Source: Catenaria anguillulae PL171
Lineage: Eukaryota; Blastocladiomycota; Blastocladiomycetes; Blastocladiales; Catenariaceae
Reading direction: 5' to 3'
NCBI GenBank assembly: GCA_002102555.1
Contig: MCFL01000020.1
Location: 186,001-250,000 of the forward strand
DNA length: 64,000 bases
Position numbers and translations under genes: made by a program. The notes under the pieces were generated by a model. The model searched no databases and was not told the DNA's origin. It saw only the letters and a program-made list of their open reading frames with translations. Below, in pieces: positions 22,256-31,926 of the stretch (position 1 is the first letter of the stretch; every line of letters starts with the position of its first letter).

Positions 22256-23575
22256 ATGGCCGGCGGCTCCATCCCAGGCCTGACCTTTGAATGGTCAGTG
22301 GCCGTGTCTGCCCTGCTCGCGGGCCTTGTCTGCACCTTAATCACGGTCGTCATTGAGCGGCTCGGTGGACTTGTCGGCGGGGTGCTCGGATCCGTCCCCA
22401 CGACCATCATCCCGGCAAGCATGGGTTTTTACTTCCAGTACCGGTCGCTCGGGTTTCCGCGCGAGTTTGAGGACTTGACGTCACAGCCTGGGCTCGAGGA
22501 GTACCAGAGGAGCATGGTCAGTTGTGTGCCGGGAATGGTATTGAATGCAATGTACGCCCTTCTTCTGCCACTGTTGCCCTCACTGTCTTGCGACTGATAC
22601 AGCCTATGCTTCAATTCTGTCTCAATACATTCAGATACCTGCTCATGTGGAGGGTATACCATGACGTCTTTGCAACGGTTCCCACGCCGTCAAGCAGCAT
22701 ATGCTCACCTCAATAAATACTTGGCCGAAAACTTGTAGCACCTGCCCCCACTTTTCCGCCGCCGCTTCCCAACGCTTCGCCTCACCACGCTGCTGCTCCT
22801 CGTCTTCCTCTTGTCCATCCTCATCTGGCTCGCACTCGCATCGCTTCTCGTCGCCGGCCTTCGTGCCTTTCTTCCATCGCGCGCAGCCAACATTCCACCC
22901 CAAGACCCAGCGACTGCCCCGCTGGTCCAAGTGATATCCCCCAACATGACAGGCACCATGGTGTTTGGATTTGCGACGCTCGGCTTACAGATTGTCGTGG
23001 GCGTGCTTGCATCGTGGACGCCGCCGCCCGCACCCAAATCGCTCGCTCGTGTGCCCGTGGGCGTGCTGGTTGCACGTGGCATCTTTGCGGGTCTGGCCAT
23101 TGGTAAGTGCGTTCCACGCACGGTGACTGGGCGCAAAGTTCCAAGAAACTGACATCCCGCGCTTGTTTTGTTTTGTTTTGTTTCAGGTGCATCCATCCTG
23201 ATTGGCCGCGTATCGTCGTACGCGGGCGGCGTCGCATCCGTGTTCCCTGTCATCTTCACCACCTCCGTAGTGGCCATTTGGGTGTCGTCGGGCGAGGCCG
23301 TGAGTTCCGGTGCGATTGGCCCACTCATGCTCGGGTCGGCCAGCGTCGGGTTGTATGCGCTGCTGAGCGCTGTGCTGGTGGTCCCCTTGGGATTTGTGGG
23401 TGCGAGTGTGGTGGCCTGGGTGGCGAGTGTACTTGGTGTGAGTGCGCCGAGTTTTGTGTATCTGCGGTGGAGGCGGCGGGTCAGGGAGGCGAGCGAGGGC
23501 AACAGTGGGGACACGTTGGTGTTGGGGCAGGGCGAGGCGGATAAGTTGGTTGTGGAGGAGGAGCAGCAAGTTTAG
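22256..23575 (+). CDS. Conserved multispan membrane protein, unknown function
   Basis: Four exons are predicted: 22256-22551, a 19-nt micro-exon 22635-22653, 22739-23102 and 23187-23575. They encode 355 aa with all phases closing. Splicing through the micro-exon gives NAIYLLMWRHLPPLF, joining two hydrophobic parts that otherwise lie in different frames. There are about seven or eight membrane segments. Recognisable motifs are GGVLGSVPTTIIPASMGF after TM1, SPNMTGTMVFGFATLG, then GASILIGRVSSYAGGVASVFPVIF and GAIGPLMLGSASVGLYAL. The motif density suggests a transporter-like fold with internal Gly/Pro-rich re-entrant turns. I recall similar unannotated proteins in other eukaryotes but cannot name a family. 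The last intron has a canonical GTAAGT donor, rare in this window. The C-terminus is short, charged and cytosolic-looking. Confidence 0.75.
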
Positions 23576-23758
23576 ACTCGCTCACACTGGACCACTTGCA
23601 TTTTTGAAATATACATATCTACGCGATGATTGTATGTAGATTATGGATTGTAAAGATTGCTGGTAGGAAGGTATCCCGGGCCCACGTTGGAAAAAGAAAA
23701 TACTGGCGAATGAAAAGGACAAATACTGGACACAAAAATGCACGAGACAGACACCATC

Positions 23759-24049
23759 CTAGGGCAAAATCAAAATCTGGTCGTCGCTCCCGCCGTGCTG
23801 CCTCGGTTGCCGTTGCTGTTGCTGTTGCTGTTGCTGCCCACCACCATCCGCCTCACCTTCCTTCTTGGCCGCGGCCATGACAATGGGCGGCTGATGACCG
23901 TGCGCCAAGTACACCACGGGCGGCTGCACCGAGAGCGAGCCTGCGGGGGAATACATGCCACCTTGTTGCTGTTGCACATGAGCTGGAGATGCCAGATTTG
24001 GAGCGTATTGCTGCTGTTGCTGTTGCTGCTGATGCGGTAGTTGTTGTTG

Positions 24050-24080
<31 letters not shown>

Positions 24081-24838
24081 TGTGTCGGGGGCGGCGGCGG
24101 CGGGGTAGAATTGTCTTGAATCAACGGCGACGCAATCTTTGGGTCCGGGCCGGGCTGCTGGCGGCGGCGCATGACAGTCCAAGCGACCGCCCCAAGAACC
24201 AGCGAGCACAGAGTGCCAATCGCCATGCCAATGAGGAGTGGGACCGGCGACAACGGCGAAACGGTTGCCGTTGATTCGGATGCGGATGTGCCGGCACCGC
24301 CGACATTCGTGCAATTGCCGGCCGTTGGCGTCACTGTGGGCGCAGCCGGGTTGGTCGATGGGCAAGCAAAGTGCATCCTGGCGCCATCCAACCATTGCAC
24401 AAACATGGCCTCGACGCCCACGAGCTTGCACCCGGCGTACTCAGCCTTACTCTGCTGCTGCCACAAGCTTGCGCCCGCATGCCCCACAACCACACTTGCA
24501 TAGCCAAACAGCTGCACGTACGTGCTGCCCGATCCAATCACATCGCGGATGCCATCGGCGACTTCGATCCCTTGCACGGTTGAAACATTGGCTTCGTTGT
24601 TGGAGCGCCAGTTGATGGGCCGCGCCGAGGTCGTGGACCCACAGTAGATGCGCAGGCCGGCTGGAAATGGGTCCGGGAAGTCGGCATTGTATTTGATGGA
24701 TTGCATGTCGATGCGGGTCACAAAGGTCCCGTCGGGACATTGGATCAGCAGCGGCGGGTTGGCGGTGCTTGGGTTCCATGAGCCAAAGGTGAATTGGCGC
24801 TTGACGGGCAAGGCCGCCGATGAGGTGGTCGAGGACAT
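23759..24838 (-). CDS. Lectin-like one-pass membrane protein L1
   Basis: Intronless, 359 aa, ATG at 24838. The N-terminal domain (about residues 10-170) has four Cys conserved in six paralogues here: C in LIQCPDGTFVTRIDMQ, C in LRIYCGST, C in AGCKLVGVEAMF and C in ARMHFACPS. The pattern, with a repeated hydrophobic-G/D core, recalls beta-prism (jacalin-like) lectin repeats; this is a tentative reading. No N-terminal signal peptide is present. A single membrane segment (SPVPLLIGMAIGTLCSLVLG) is followed by RRR, so the ectodomain would be exported with a reverse signal-anchor. The tail is long, with polyglutamine tracts, then LSVQPPVVYLAHG and a C-terminal DDQILILP that recurs in L2. Tandem with L2, same strand. 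Function unknown; surface recognition is a guess. Confidence 0.8.
24040..24082. repeat. TTG/CTG trinucleotide tract (polyGln in L1)
   Basis: An almost pure run of TTG then CTG triplets, reading as CAA and CAG glutamine codons on the minus strand in the cytoplasmic tail of L1. It is likely length-variable between strains. A second, shorter tract lies near 23811-23840. Confidence 0.85.
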
Positions 24839-25581
24839 GCTGTTGAAAAAAACACTAGTCGTCGTTTCAAGTTGTGGAGTTGAGGATGACGGCGAATTGG
24901 TAGACGGATGGGATGGTTCAACGAGGTTACGTCCTAGCAGCGGATCATAGGCACGTATTTACTTACATAAGAGAATCTTGAATGACTAGAACAACGAAGA
25001 GCTTTCGCCTATCGGTGTGGGGTGCCCGACTTGGGATTGAGTGCTGAGAGGCTAAAACGGGGCCGGAATGTGACGAACCGATCGATGGAGCTTGTATGGC
25101 ATGGCGTTGTTGTCTCACGCTGACATCAAGTGGTGCTCTTGAGCGTTTCAAATCTTCAAGCAAATCAATCGCCAGCCCGTGCCCACAGTCATCACGAGAA
25201 TGCACCAGAGAATGCACCAGAGAATGCACATGACAAAACTGCTTCTTGAGGAGAGTTGAACCAGGGATCCTGGCTGAACGCTGCAAGACCTGGCGTGATA
25301 GCAACTTCATTTTTCATTCTCATGGCCGCTCTCAGTGTGCAGTATTAAGTTAGTGGTGGTGACTTGTGGTCAAACCCCCACCCCAACTTTCTCTCACGCG
25401 GATTGTGGCACATGATTGCCTACGACTTACCCCCAGTGGTTACGAGTAGCGCGAGTGCTCAGCGGACCCAGGCCCCCGGTGTCAGATGCACAAATCATTT
25501 CCACAAGTACAACCTCGACTGACAAAAACTGTATTTGTCAACGTTCTGGGTGTAACGGACATATGTACAACGTCTTGATGG
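24839..25581. other. Intergenic region between L1 and L2
   Basis: 743 bp containing the upstream region of L1 and the 3' flank of L2. A short tandem repeat (gagaatgcacc units) lies near 25197-25229. A minus-strand open frame of 115 codons (25310-24963) has no coding character that I trust. Confidence 0.45.
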
Positions 25582-26667
25582 CTAGGGCAATATGAGTTCC
25601 TTTTCTGAAAACGGTATACTGGCCGCGCTCGTCCGATGGGTCGAACCGCCGTCGGTTGGCGATGGGTGTGACTGAATGCCGCCGGTGCCCAGTTGCTGCT
25701 GCGGTTGCGCTTGGACAAGATACACCATGGGCGGCTGTACAGACAAGGTCGCCGGAAACGAGGCACCAGTGGAAACGGTGGCCATAGTTTGGCCGTGATG
25801 ATGCTGGTAGTGGATGGGACCGTTTGTCGACGCCGTGACAAGATGTGCGTGGCCAAATGCGGGCGAAAAAGACGGAGCTGCCACTGGGTCTTTGACAAGG
25901 ACCTGTTTGGTTTGCGGACTTGGTGGCGTGGTCGGAGGCGACAATGGAGACGGAGGTGAGTCGCACTGGCCTGCGACTTGGCGGCGAATCACGGCCCATG
26001 CAATCAGGCCAATGAGCATGGATCCTAGGGAGCCAATCGCAATGCCGATGAGCAAAGGAGTAGGCGAGAGCGGAGAGTTGGGCGATGTCGACGATTCCGC
26101 TGCTGCTGCCGCCGCTGTGGCATTGCAACCGCCCGCTGATGATGAGGCGTCCATACTCGGGCAGGCAAAATGCAGCCGCGTGCCGTCGAGCCACTGGACA
26201 AAGAGCGCCTCCACACCGACGAGCTTACAACCGGCAAACTCGGACTTGGCCGTTGTCTGGACTTGTTGCTGCCAGAGGCTCCCGCCGGCGTGTCCCACAA
26301 CCACATTTGAATATCCCAACAGCTGCACATAACTGTCGCCAGACCCAATCATGTCCCGAATCCCGTCGGCCGACTCGACGCCAGGAACCGTCGTCACGTT
26401 ACCCTGCCCTGCATTCGTGCGCCAATTGATGGAACGCGGCGGTCCGGCGCCACCCGAGGAGCAGTAGATGCGGAGACCCGCTGGGTACGGGTCAGGGTAG
26501 TCTGCGCTGTAGCGGATGACCTGAAAGTCGATTTTGGTGACGTGCGAAATGTCTGGACATTGAACGAGCTGCAAGGTATGTGTCGTTTTAATCCACGAGC
26601 CGATAGTGACTTGTCGCTTGATTGGGAAGGATGTAGTCGTCGAACTTGCCGGCGTGTTGGACGACAT
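25582..26667 (-). CDS. Lectin-like one-pass membrane protein L2
   Basis: Intronless, 361 aa, ATG at 26667, and the closest relative of L1. Shared blocks include FPIKRQVTIGSW at the N-terminus, LVQCPDISHVTKIDFQVIRY, YPAGLRIYCSS, VVVGHAGGSLWQQQ and FAGCKLVGVEALFVQWLDG. The four conserved Cys are present. There is no signal peptide. One membrane segment (SPTPLLIGIAIGSLGSMLIG with the following IAWAV) is bounded by RRQ. The tail is Pro/Ser/His/Gln-rich, contains LSVQPPMVYLVQAQ, and ends SEKELILP, matching the DDQILILP end of L1. L1 and L2 are a recent-looking tandem duplication, with L2's polyGln being shorter. Divergent from the TMEM234 homologue. Confidence 0.8.
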   Translation of the reverse strand: MSSNTPASSTTTSFPIKRQVTIGSWIKTTHTLQLVQCPDISHVTKIDFQVIRYSADYPDPYPAGLRIYCSSGGAGPPRSINWRTNAGQGNVTTVPGVESADGIRDMIGSGDSYVQLLGYSNVVVGHAGGSLWQQQVQTTAKSEFAGCKLVGVEALFVQWLDGTRLHFACPSMDASSSAGGCNATAAAAAAESSTSPNSPLSPTPLLIGIAIGSLGSMLIGLIAWAVIRRQVAGQCDSPPSPLSPPTTPPSPQTKQVLVKDPVAAPSFSPAFGHAHLVTASTNGPIHYQHHHGQTMATVSTGASFPATLSVQPPMVYLVQAQPQQQLGTGGIQSHPSPTDGGSTHRTSAASIPFSEKELILP

Positions 26668-27073
26668 GATGGCGGCGAGGTGAGGGTGGTCGTGCCGTCT
26701 TGAGGTTTTGAAGATGGAGGTACTGTGAATTGCATACGGATACGAATGACGTTACACTTGCTTATCACTGAGGGGGAGGTGGAAGTGCAGGTGGCGGCGG
26801 TGGACGCAACGGCATGAGATACCTCGAAACCGGGGACCTATGAATGACCAGCCCCAGTTTGACGAAGCAGAGTCAGAGTCGAAATCTGTGGCTTCATCAA
26901 TTGGCTGAGCGTGGCGTGTCGAATGGGCTGGTGACTGTCTCACATAGCTCGATCGGCAGCCCTGACTCTGTCTCTCTCTCCATCTCGCGGACGCCTTCCA
27001 TGACAATCAACCCATTCGATCTGTAACTGTCAACTGCGGAACCCAACGAAACCTCGAGCAATACTGTGTAACC
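26668..27073. other. Divergent intergenic region
   Basis: 406 bp between L2 (-) and the TMEM234 homologue (+). No other gene or clear element is seen. Confidence 0.5.
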
Positions 27074-27672
27074 ATGGAATGGATTATCGCGACAAGTATC
27101 CTGTGGGGCTGCACGACTCCATTTATTCGACGTGGGGCTGCTGGCGTGGAATCAGTGAGGCACCGCGGCAAAATCGCCGAGTTGATCTTTTTGGCCACAT
27201 CATGGCGGGTGAGTACTGATTCCTCTTCCACTCAGCTTTATTCTTGATCCGCTCACGCCACTCGCCCTTGTGTGCCCTCCAGTATATTCTTCCACTTGGA
27301 CTCAACCTTTGCGGATCGCTGGCGTTTGTTAAGGCATTGCAGTCTGCTGGTAGCTATTCAATTGATATCTACTCGTGTGCCTGTGGCAGTCAAACAGTTG
27401 ACCATGCTGACCATGACTTTGTGTCTCTGTCGTCTCAACCATTAAGATTTGGCCATGGCCAGCCCGCTCATCAATTCTCTTGCGCTTGCACTAACGTGGC
27501 TGACTGGCTGTGCGCTGGGTGAGAACATCATGTCTTCTCGTGCGTTCCCACCCCTTTAAAGTGCTCTAAACGCGAGATTCGCTGACACAACTGGACTTAT
27601 CCTTTCTCAGGCGCACTTGCTGCAGTCACCTTGGTTGGTTTTGGTTCGCTTTTGTGCGCGACAAGTGGTTGA
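27074..27672 (+). CDS. TMEM234: TMEM234 homologue
   Basis: Small four-helix membrane protein of the TMEM234 family, related to EamA/DMT-type transporters. Four short exons are predicted: 27074-27208, 27283-27349, 27447-27518 and 27611-27672. They encode 111 aa, somewhat below the usual 130-165. Family landmarks appear in order: ILWGCTTPFIRRGAAGVES in TM1 (the family's WG.T.P..+RG pattern), YILPLGLNLCGSLAFVKAL in TM2, DLAMASPLINSLALALTWLTG with GCALG in TM3, and a short TM4 GALAAVTLVGFGSLLCATSG. In animals TMEM234 is implicated in kidney filtration, but its molecular activity is unknown. No single frame is longer than about 60 codons, so the gene is easy to miss. Confidence 0.85.
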
Positions 27673-29118
27673 ACAGAATCCAATGAGGCACTTGACTCCC
27701 TGTCCTTCGCACAGCAGCGGTTTCAGAGGTAAGCCGTACCTGTTTGACTGTTATACATGGTTCGAGCGTTTGAAGTTTTACAGTTGGTCGAGGTCTGGAA
27801 TCGCATTCGCAATTTCTTTCCGTTTCGGCATGGGCATGATGCTTGCGTCGCGATCGTCGCTGACCAATCCTTCCCCAGTCTCAACTATAAGCCAAGTGTG
27901 CATCATGGTACGTACTTGAGCTTGGTACCTAACCGCGTCCAGCCTACAAAGCTACAAGTCTCGAGTAGCTTCCCTAGTTAATTCCGCGTAAGCGAGTATT
28001 TGCTGCTGGAGCTGGGGAATGCATCATGGTCTCGCAGCCGGATGGAGCTTATGGAGGTTGAGATATGACAATCAGAAAGCTTCAGTGGTGTGGGTGCTGC
28101 CTGGCGTGTCAGGCTCGACGGGTGGAGGGCAACTGACCCGTACCTCCCGCACCATCCGCCGACCTTCTCATGTCCCAAATGCCGTGAGATGCCCGCCGCG
28201 TTTGAGAAGAGGGTCTACCCCAAGCACAAACCCGTTGCCGTGTGGGTACCTATACCTACTCAGGCTTGCTATTGCTCTAGATCTCACACATGAGCCCATT
28301 TCCATATAGCTGTACGTATCAAGGCAACATCGGCGATTGCACATGAGATTGGATTCTAAATTACGGTTTACCGTATTCTACGGTGAAATAATGTCATGTG
28401 AACCATTAACCACGGGACGAGTGGCCCACGTGGAGCTTACCTACCTATGGCATGGGGCGTATGCACACAGTCTACTTGCATTTCCTGTGCGTGTCATGGC
28501 CGCCAAGTGGCGTGCATCGACGGTGAAGGTACGTGAGACAATCGCTGCGTTTGGTCATTCACCAACTTTCACCGCACGCATGCGAATGATCAAGTGAGAC
28601 AAGTCAGCCAAGAGCTCTTGCTCCAGTGCTTGCGCCGGCTCAGACTTATGTGTCCTTTGGTACGTAACAGCAGCTCGTCGGAAGGGTTGGTGCGGTGCAA
28701 TTCGACCGTATGAGATACATGTGCTTCTGCAATTACAATCCAAAATACGGTACATGTCATTTCAAGTAGAAATTACCAGAGATGCCCGTATGCGAGCGCC
28801 CGGACGGTGCCAACGCTGTCGATTCTCGAGGCAACGAGACTGGCGCGGTAAAAAGTTTACTGGCATCGGTTGATTGTCGCTTCAATCTCTCAGGCCTCCA
28901 GCGTCCAGTCCATGCAGATGAGTGACTTGCTTTGCCCTGGCGTATCCTCCAAGTCAACCGCAGAACGCTCGAAAGCGTGCCCTCCATCTGACCCAGAGGT
29001 ATAAGTACGGAAGTCAACCCGCTCAGTTTTCCGCTTTTCAGACAGCTCATCACCTAGTGGCAGACATTCGCTCGCTGATCGTTCCACCTCTACATATCCC
29101 CCAACCAAGATAACCAAG
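27673..29118. other. Long intergenic region
   Basis: 1446 bp before the second Cys-rich gene. Short frames occur, for example one near 28090-28293 with CPKCREMPAAFEKR, but it begins with GTG and matches no family. A TATA-like element lies at 29000. I see no other supported feature. Confidence 0.4.
29000..29007 (+). promoter_or_regulatory. TATA-like element of Cys-rich gene 2
   Basis: TATAAGTA lies 112-119 bp before the ATG at 29119, a similar distance to the elements before other secreted and surface genes in the window. Confidence 0.4.
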
Positions 29119-29669
29119 ATGAAGACCACCTCGCTCCTTGCTCTCGCCCTCGTCGCCCTCGGCATGACCGCTCAGGCTTCGCCCAACGCCGCCGAGTCAG
29201 GTTTGCTCCTTCACCCTCGTTGACATCCTTCTCTCATTCCCACATTGGCTGATCACCGATCCATGTACCCACTCCGACCACAGTCGCCGCCTCGGGCTCT
29301 GCCAACATTGAGCGCGTCGACTACCGCTGCTACTACAACTGCGAGCGCCAAGGTCGCAAGGATTGCCTCCGCATCTGCAACCGCCCCGGCCCCGACATTC
29401 CCAAGGCCGAGCCTGCCGAGCCCACGCTGCACAAGCGCAACTACCAGTGCTACAAGTCGTGCATTTCGCGCTGCCACGGTGACCGCAAGTGCGAGAACGA
29501 TTGCGCTTGGGACTGCGCCGGCCCGACCCGCCCAGACCCGCCCATGAAGCGCGACACGGCGTCGGTGCAGTACAGGGGCGATGGCTGCGACGGGTTCCGT
29601 GCAAACTGCCGCTGGGGCTGCCGTGGCAACCGGGACTGCATTGACAGGTGCAACGATTTGGTGTGCTAA
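29119..29669 (+). CDS. Secreted Cys-rich triple-repeat precursor with Lys-Arg sites (2)
   Basis: Two exons, 29119-29200 and 29284-29669, encode 155 aa. The 83-nt intron is phase 1, just after the signal peptide, as in the gene at 10298. Residues 1-20 (MKTTSLLALALVALGMTAQA) are a signal peptide, followed by the same SPN start of the mature region as the first gene. Three Cys-rich units follow. Unit 1 runs from CYYNCERQGRKDCLRIC and is closed by TLHKR. Unit 2 runs from CYKSCISRCHGDRKCENDC and is closed by PPMKR. Unit 3 runs from CDGFRANCRWGCRGNRDC to the C-terminal Cys. The two Lys-Arg sites would release three peptides if Kex2 acts here. The paralogue has the same plan but diverged sequence. 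Function unknown; the Cys spacing does not identify a known family. Confidence 0.75.
29643..29668. repeat. 26-nt direct repeat, copy 1 (3' end of Cys-rich gene 2)
   Basis: The last coding bases of the gene, reading DRCNDLVC plus the first two bases of the stop, recur exactly at 29959-29984. Confidence 0.8.
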
Positions 29670-30566
29670 GCGACACGATGGGGTGTTGGGGCTATGTACT
29701 GCGAGCGCTGAGAGTGGTGTTTCAGGACAATATTGCATGTTTTTTTTTTTAAAGTTTGAAAGCATATCATAACCTCACACTGAGGTGATGTGCAGATTGA
29801 GTATCCAATAAACATGGGTCCTGAAGTTTTGGTTTGTTGGTTGCTCTATGGTAAACCGTTGGTTCTAGGCCGAATTGCCGTTTCTCTTGAATCTCTCGTC
29901 AGTGTAGACAGGACGAGGTCACATGAACGTACGTATGAATCTATCAGAATGCTGAATGGACAGGTGCAACGATTTGGTGTGCTACATCACAGTGGAATTG
30001 GATGTTGTTTGAGTGGCAGTTTGTTGCAGTGTCATGTTTGATTCATTCGATTGAATTCAGTAAGGAAGAGAACATACGCTCCAATACATTTCGTGATTTG
30101 AATGCCAAGACTAGTTCTTGCCTGGCCCAGTTCCTCAAGTTCGGAGAGTGTTTCATTCGCATTGAATCACATTCCATGTGCTCCTTCTGGCAATCGCACT
30201 CACCGGACATGAACTTCGCAAGTTGTGTTCCAGTTTCGGAACCGAATCGTGGCGTTGGCGTAGGTATTTCCATGGTAGCTTGAGCACCAGATGATGTGCA
30301 TGAATCGATCAGGTAGACGCAGCTGGTTTGCTGATTTCGAATAAAGCCAGACAACCTGCGCCTGCGCCTGTGGCCCGATGCTGCTGGTAAGTTTCTATGC
30401 ACACCGATGTCGCGAATTTGACTCATGTCGTATCAGGCACACCACATAACCAGAGCGCACAAAAGCGACTGGTACCTCTCCTCGATTTCGACTAGATGCG
30501 CAAGAATACGTACCAACCCACGACCCAATCTACCATAAAACCGCAAAACCTCGCACAGTCCTGGCC
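29670..30566. other. Intergenic region with a gene-end relic
   Basis: 897 bp holding the second copy of the 26-nt repeat at 29959-29984 and the 5' region of the first small secreted gene. A minus-strand frame (30426-30043) with a few Cys is not convincing. Confidence 0.45.
29959..29984. repeat. 26-nt direct repeat, copy 2
   Basis: Exact copy of 29643-29668, about 315 bp downstream. The flanks are not similar, so this looks like a remnant of a duplicated gene end or a gene-conversion or slippage product. Confidence 0.75.
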
Positions 30567-30955
30567 ATGATCATGATTCACACACTTCTCAACTTTTCCC
30601 TTGCCGCTATAGCTCTGGCCATTGCCCAAGCGCTTAATGTCGAGTCTGCAGGTGCGAAACATGATCGCATTCATCACATTCACCGTGACAGTCCCAGCTC
30701 ACTTCATCATCGCCCTCTGCTCGTTGCATGTATGTAGCACCGATTGCTCCTTCCGTTGCCGCGCTGATGCAAGGCAAGACAACGACCGGTTTCAACACGA
30801 GGGGTCTCGTCTGGAGCCTTTTGTCACAGAATTCAACTGCCTGCGATCCAGAGAAACAACGGGCGTACCAAAAGTGTGCCGAATCCGCTAGTGGGTCGCA
30901 GCCGGAGGTGGCGGTCCATGTTGCCATCTGTTATGATTTGACGTGTAACGCTTAG
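30567..30955 (+). CDS. Small secreted four-Cys protein (1)
   Basis: Two exons, 30567-30651 and 30738-30955, encode 100 aa. The 86-nt phase-1 intron (GTGCGA..TATGTAG) follows the signal peptide. The N-terminus MIMIHTLLNFSLAAIALAIA is a signal peptide. The mature ~75-residue part starts APIAPSVAALMQGKTTTGF and has four Cys: TACDPEKQ, YQKCAES, AICYD and LTCNA. The gene next downstream (31389) has the same organisation, the same intron length and the same C-terminal CxDxTCNA, so they are a tandem pair. No known family is recognised. A small secreted effector-like or wall-associated role is possible, but there is no direct evidence. Confidence 0.65.
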
Positions 30956-31388
30956 AGTCATCTTGATGACGGCTCAAGTCTCATTCAGACAATTAATGAG
31001 CTGGTTTGTCTACTCACAAAAGCAAAGGAATACACTTGTGATGCTTTGTTCGCGAAGTCAATCACAACGCACACACGTAAAGCAGTTCCTTCAAATGCGT
31101 GACTCAAGTCTGTCTCAGGCGCGTCACATTAGGCAAGACTTTGTGTTTTCGGCAAACACATCAAGCCTTGGGTCTGCCTTACATGGATGCAGAAAGGGCA
31201 TATGTGCCTGTCGCCAACTGTTTCAATTATACTGCTGCGCTGCGGATCCGGATTGAGTCAGGCGTGCCGCTCTTGCGCCGAGTGAAGCCAAAAAGAAATA
31301 AATGGAATGGTGTCCCGCGAGTTCGACGTCGCAAGTCATTCCAGCTCGTATCCTCCTACTCACTGCACCAAAACAAACAACAACCAAG
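30956..31388. other. Intergenic region between the small secreted pair
   Basis: 433 bp. No gene beyond the paralogues is seen. Confidence 0.5.
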
Positions 31389-31759
31389 ATGAAGTCCTCT
31401 TCCCTTCTTTCACTCCTCCTCGTCCTTATTGGCCTGACTGCCCAAACTCCAGGCGCCCACTCAGGTACGCGGCGCAATCGCACCTGTGCTTCACCCGCGA
31501 GCAGACAACCTTGACTGACACACACTCTCAAATATTTAATCTCGTCTTAGCTCCTGTTGCTCCCACAATCGCCACCTTCCTTCAAGGCCGCACTACCACG
31601 ACGCTGAGCGTATGGTCGCTGTTCCGACGCGAAATCGACACATGCCCACTAGCCAAGTCCGATCAGTTCCAAAAGTGCATCGAGAACATCAGGAGCGCCT
31701 CGGGCTCGGACCATGAGTTTGCGGTGGCCATGTGCTTTGACAAGACGTGCAATGCGTGA
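31389..31759 (+). CDS. Small secreted four-Cys protein (2)
   Basis: Two exons, 31389-31464 and 31551-31759, encode 94 aa. The 86-nt phase-1 intron follows the signal peptide MKSSSLLSLLLVLIGLTAQT. The mature part begins APVAPTIATFLQGRTTTTL, clearly homologous to the upstream paralogue, and keeps all four Cys: DTCPLAK, FQKCIEN, AMCFD and KTCNA. An SVWSLF segment aligns with LVWSLL of the first copy. The two proteins differ at many mature positions yet share intron phase and length, which suggests an old tandem duplication, possibly with diversifying change in the mature peptide. Unknown function. Its 3' end lies about 170 bp from the convergent AVL9 gene. Confidence 0.65.
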
Positions 31760-31926
31760 TAATGCGGGAAGTTTGAGGCGAGGTAGTATCGAGTGAATGT
31801 AGTAAGGAAGAAGTTGAATCAAATGTGTGTGTTAGAATTGATAAGAGTAAGATACGTCAGTCAAAGTGTCAAAGATCAGGTCAGCGGAACCAGACAGACA
31901 ACTTGAACACGTCCATCTGGCGGACA

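Noticed and set aside
24963-25310. 115-codon minus-strand frame between L1 and L2
   Set aside because: It starts with ATG, but its HSLVHSLVHS stretch simply reads a short tandem DNA repeat and no family is evident.
25230-25310. tRNA-like T-arm sequence on the minus strand (CTGGTTCAACTC)
   Set aside because: No matching acceptor, D and anticodon arms could be laid out around it. A covariance-model tRNA search would settle it.
28090-28293. Small plus-strand frame with CPKCREMPAAFEKR
   Set aside because: It opens with GTG, is short, and has only one CxxC; not enough for a gene call.
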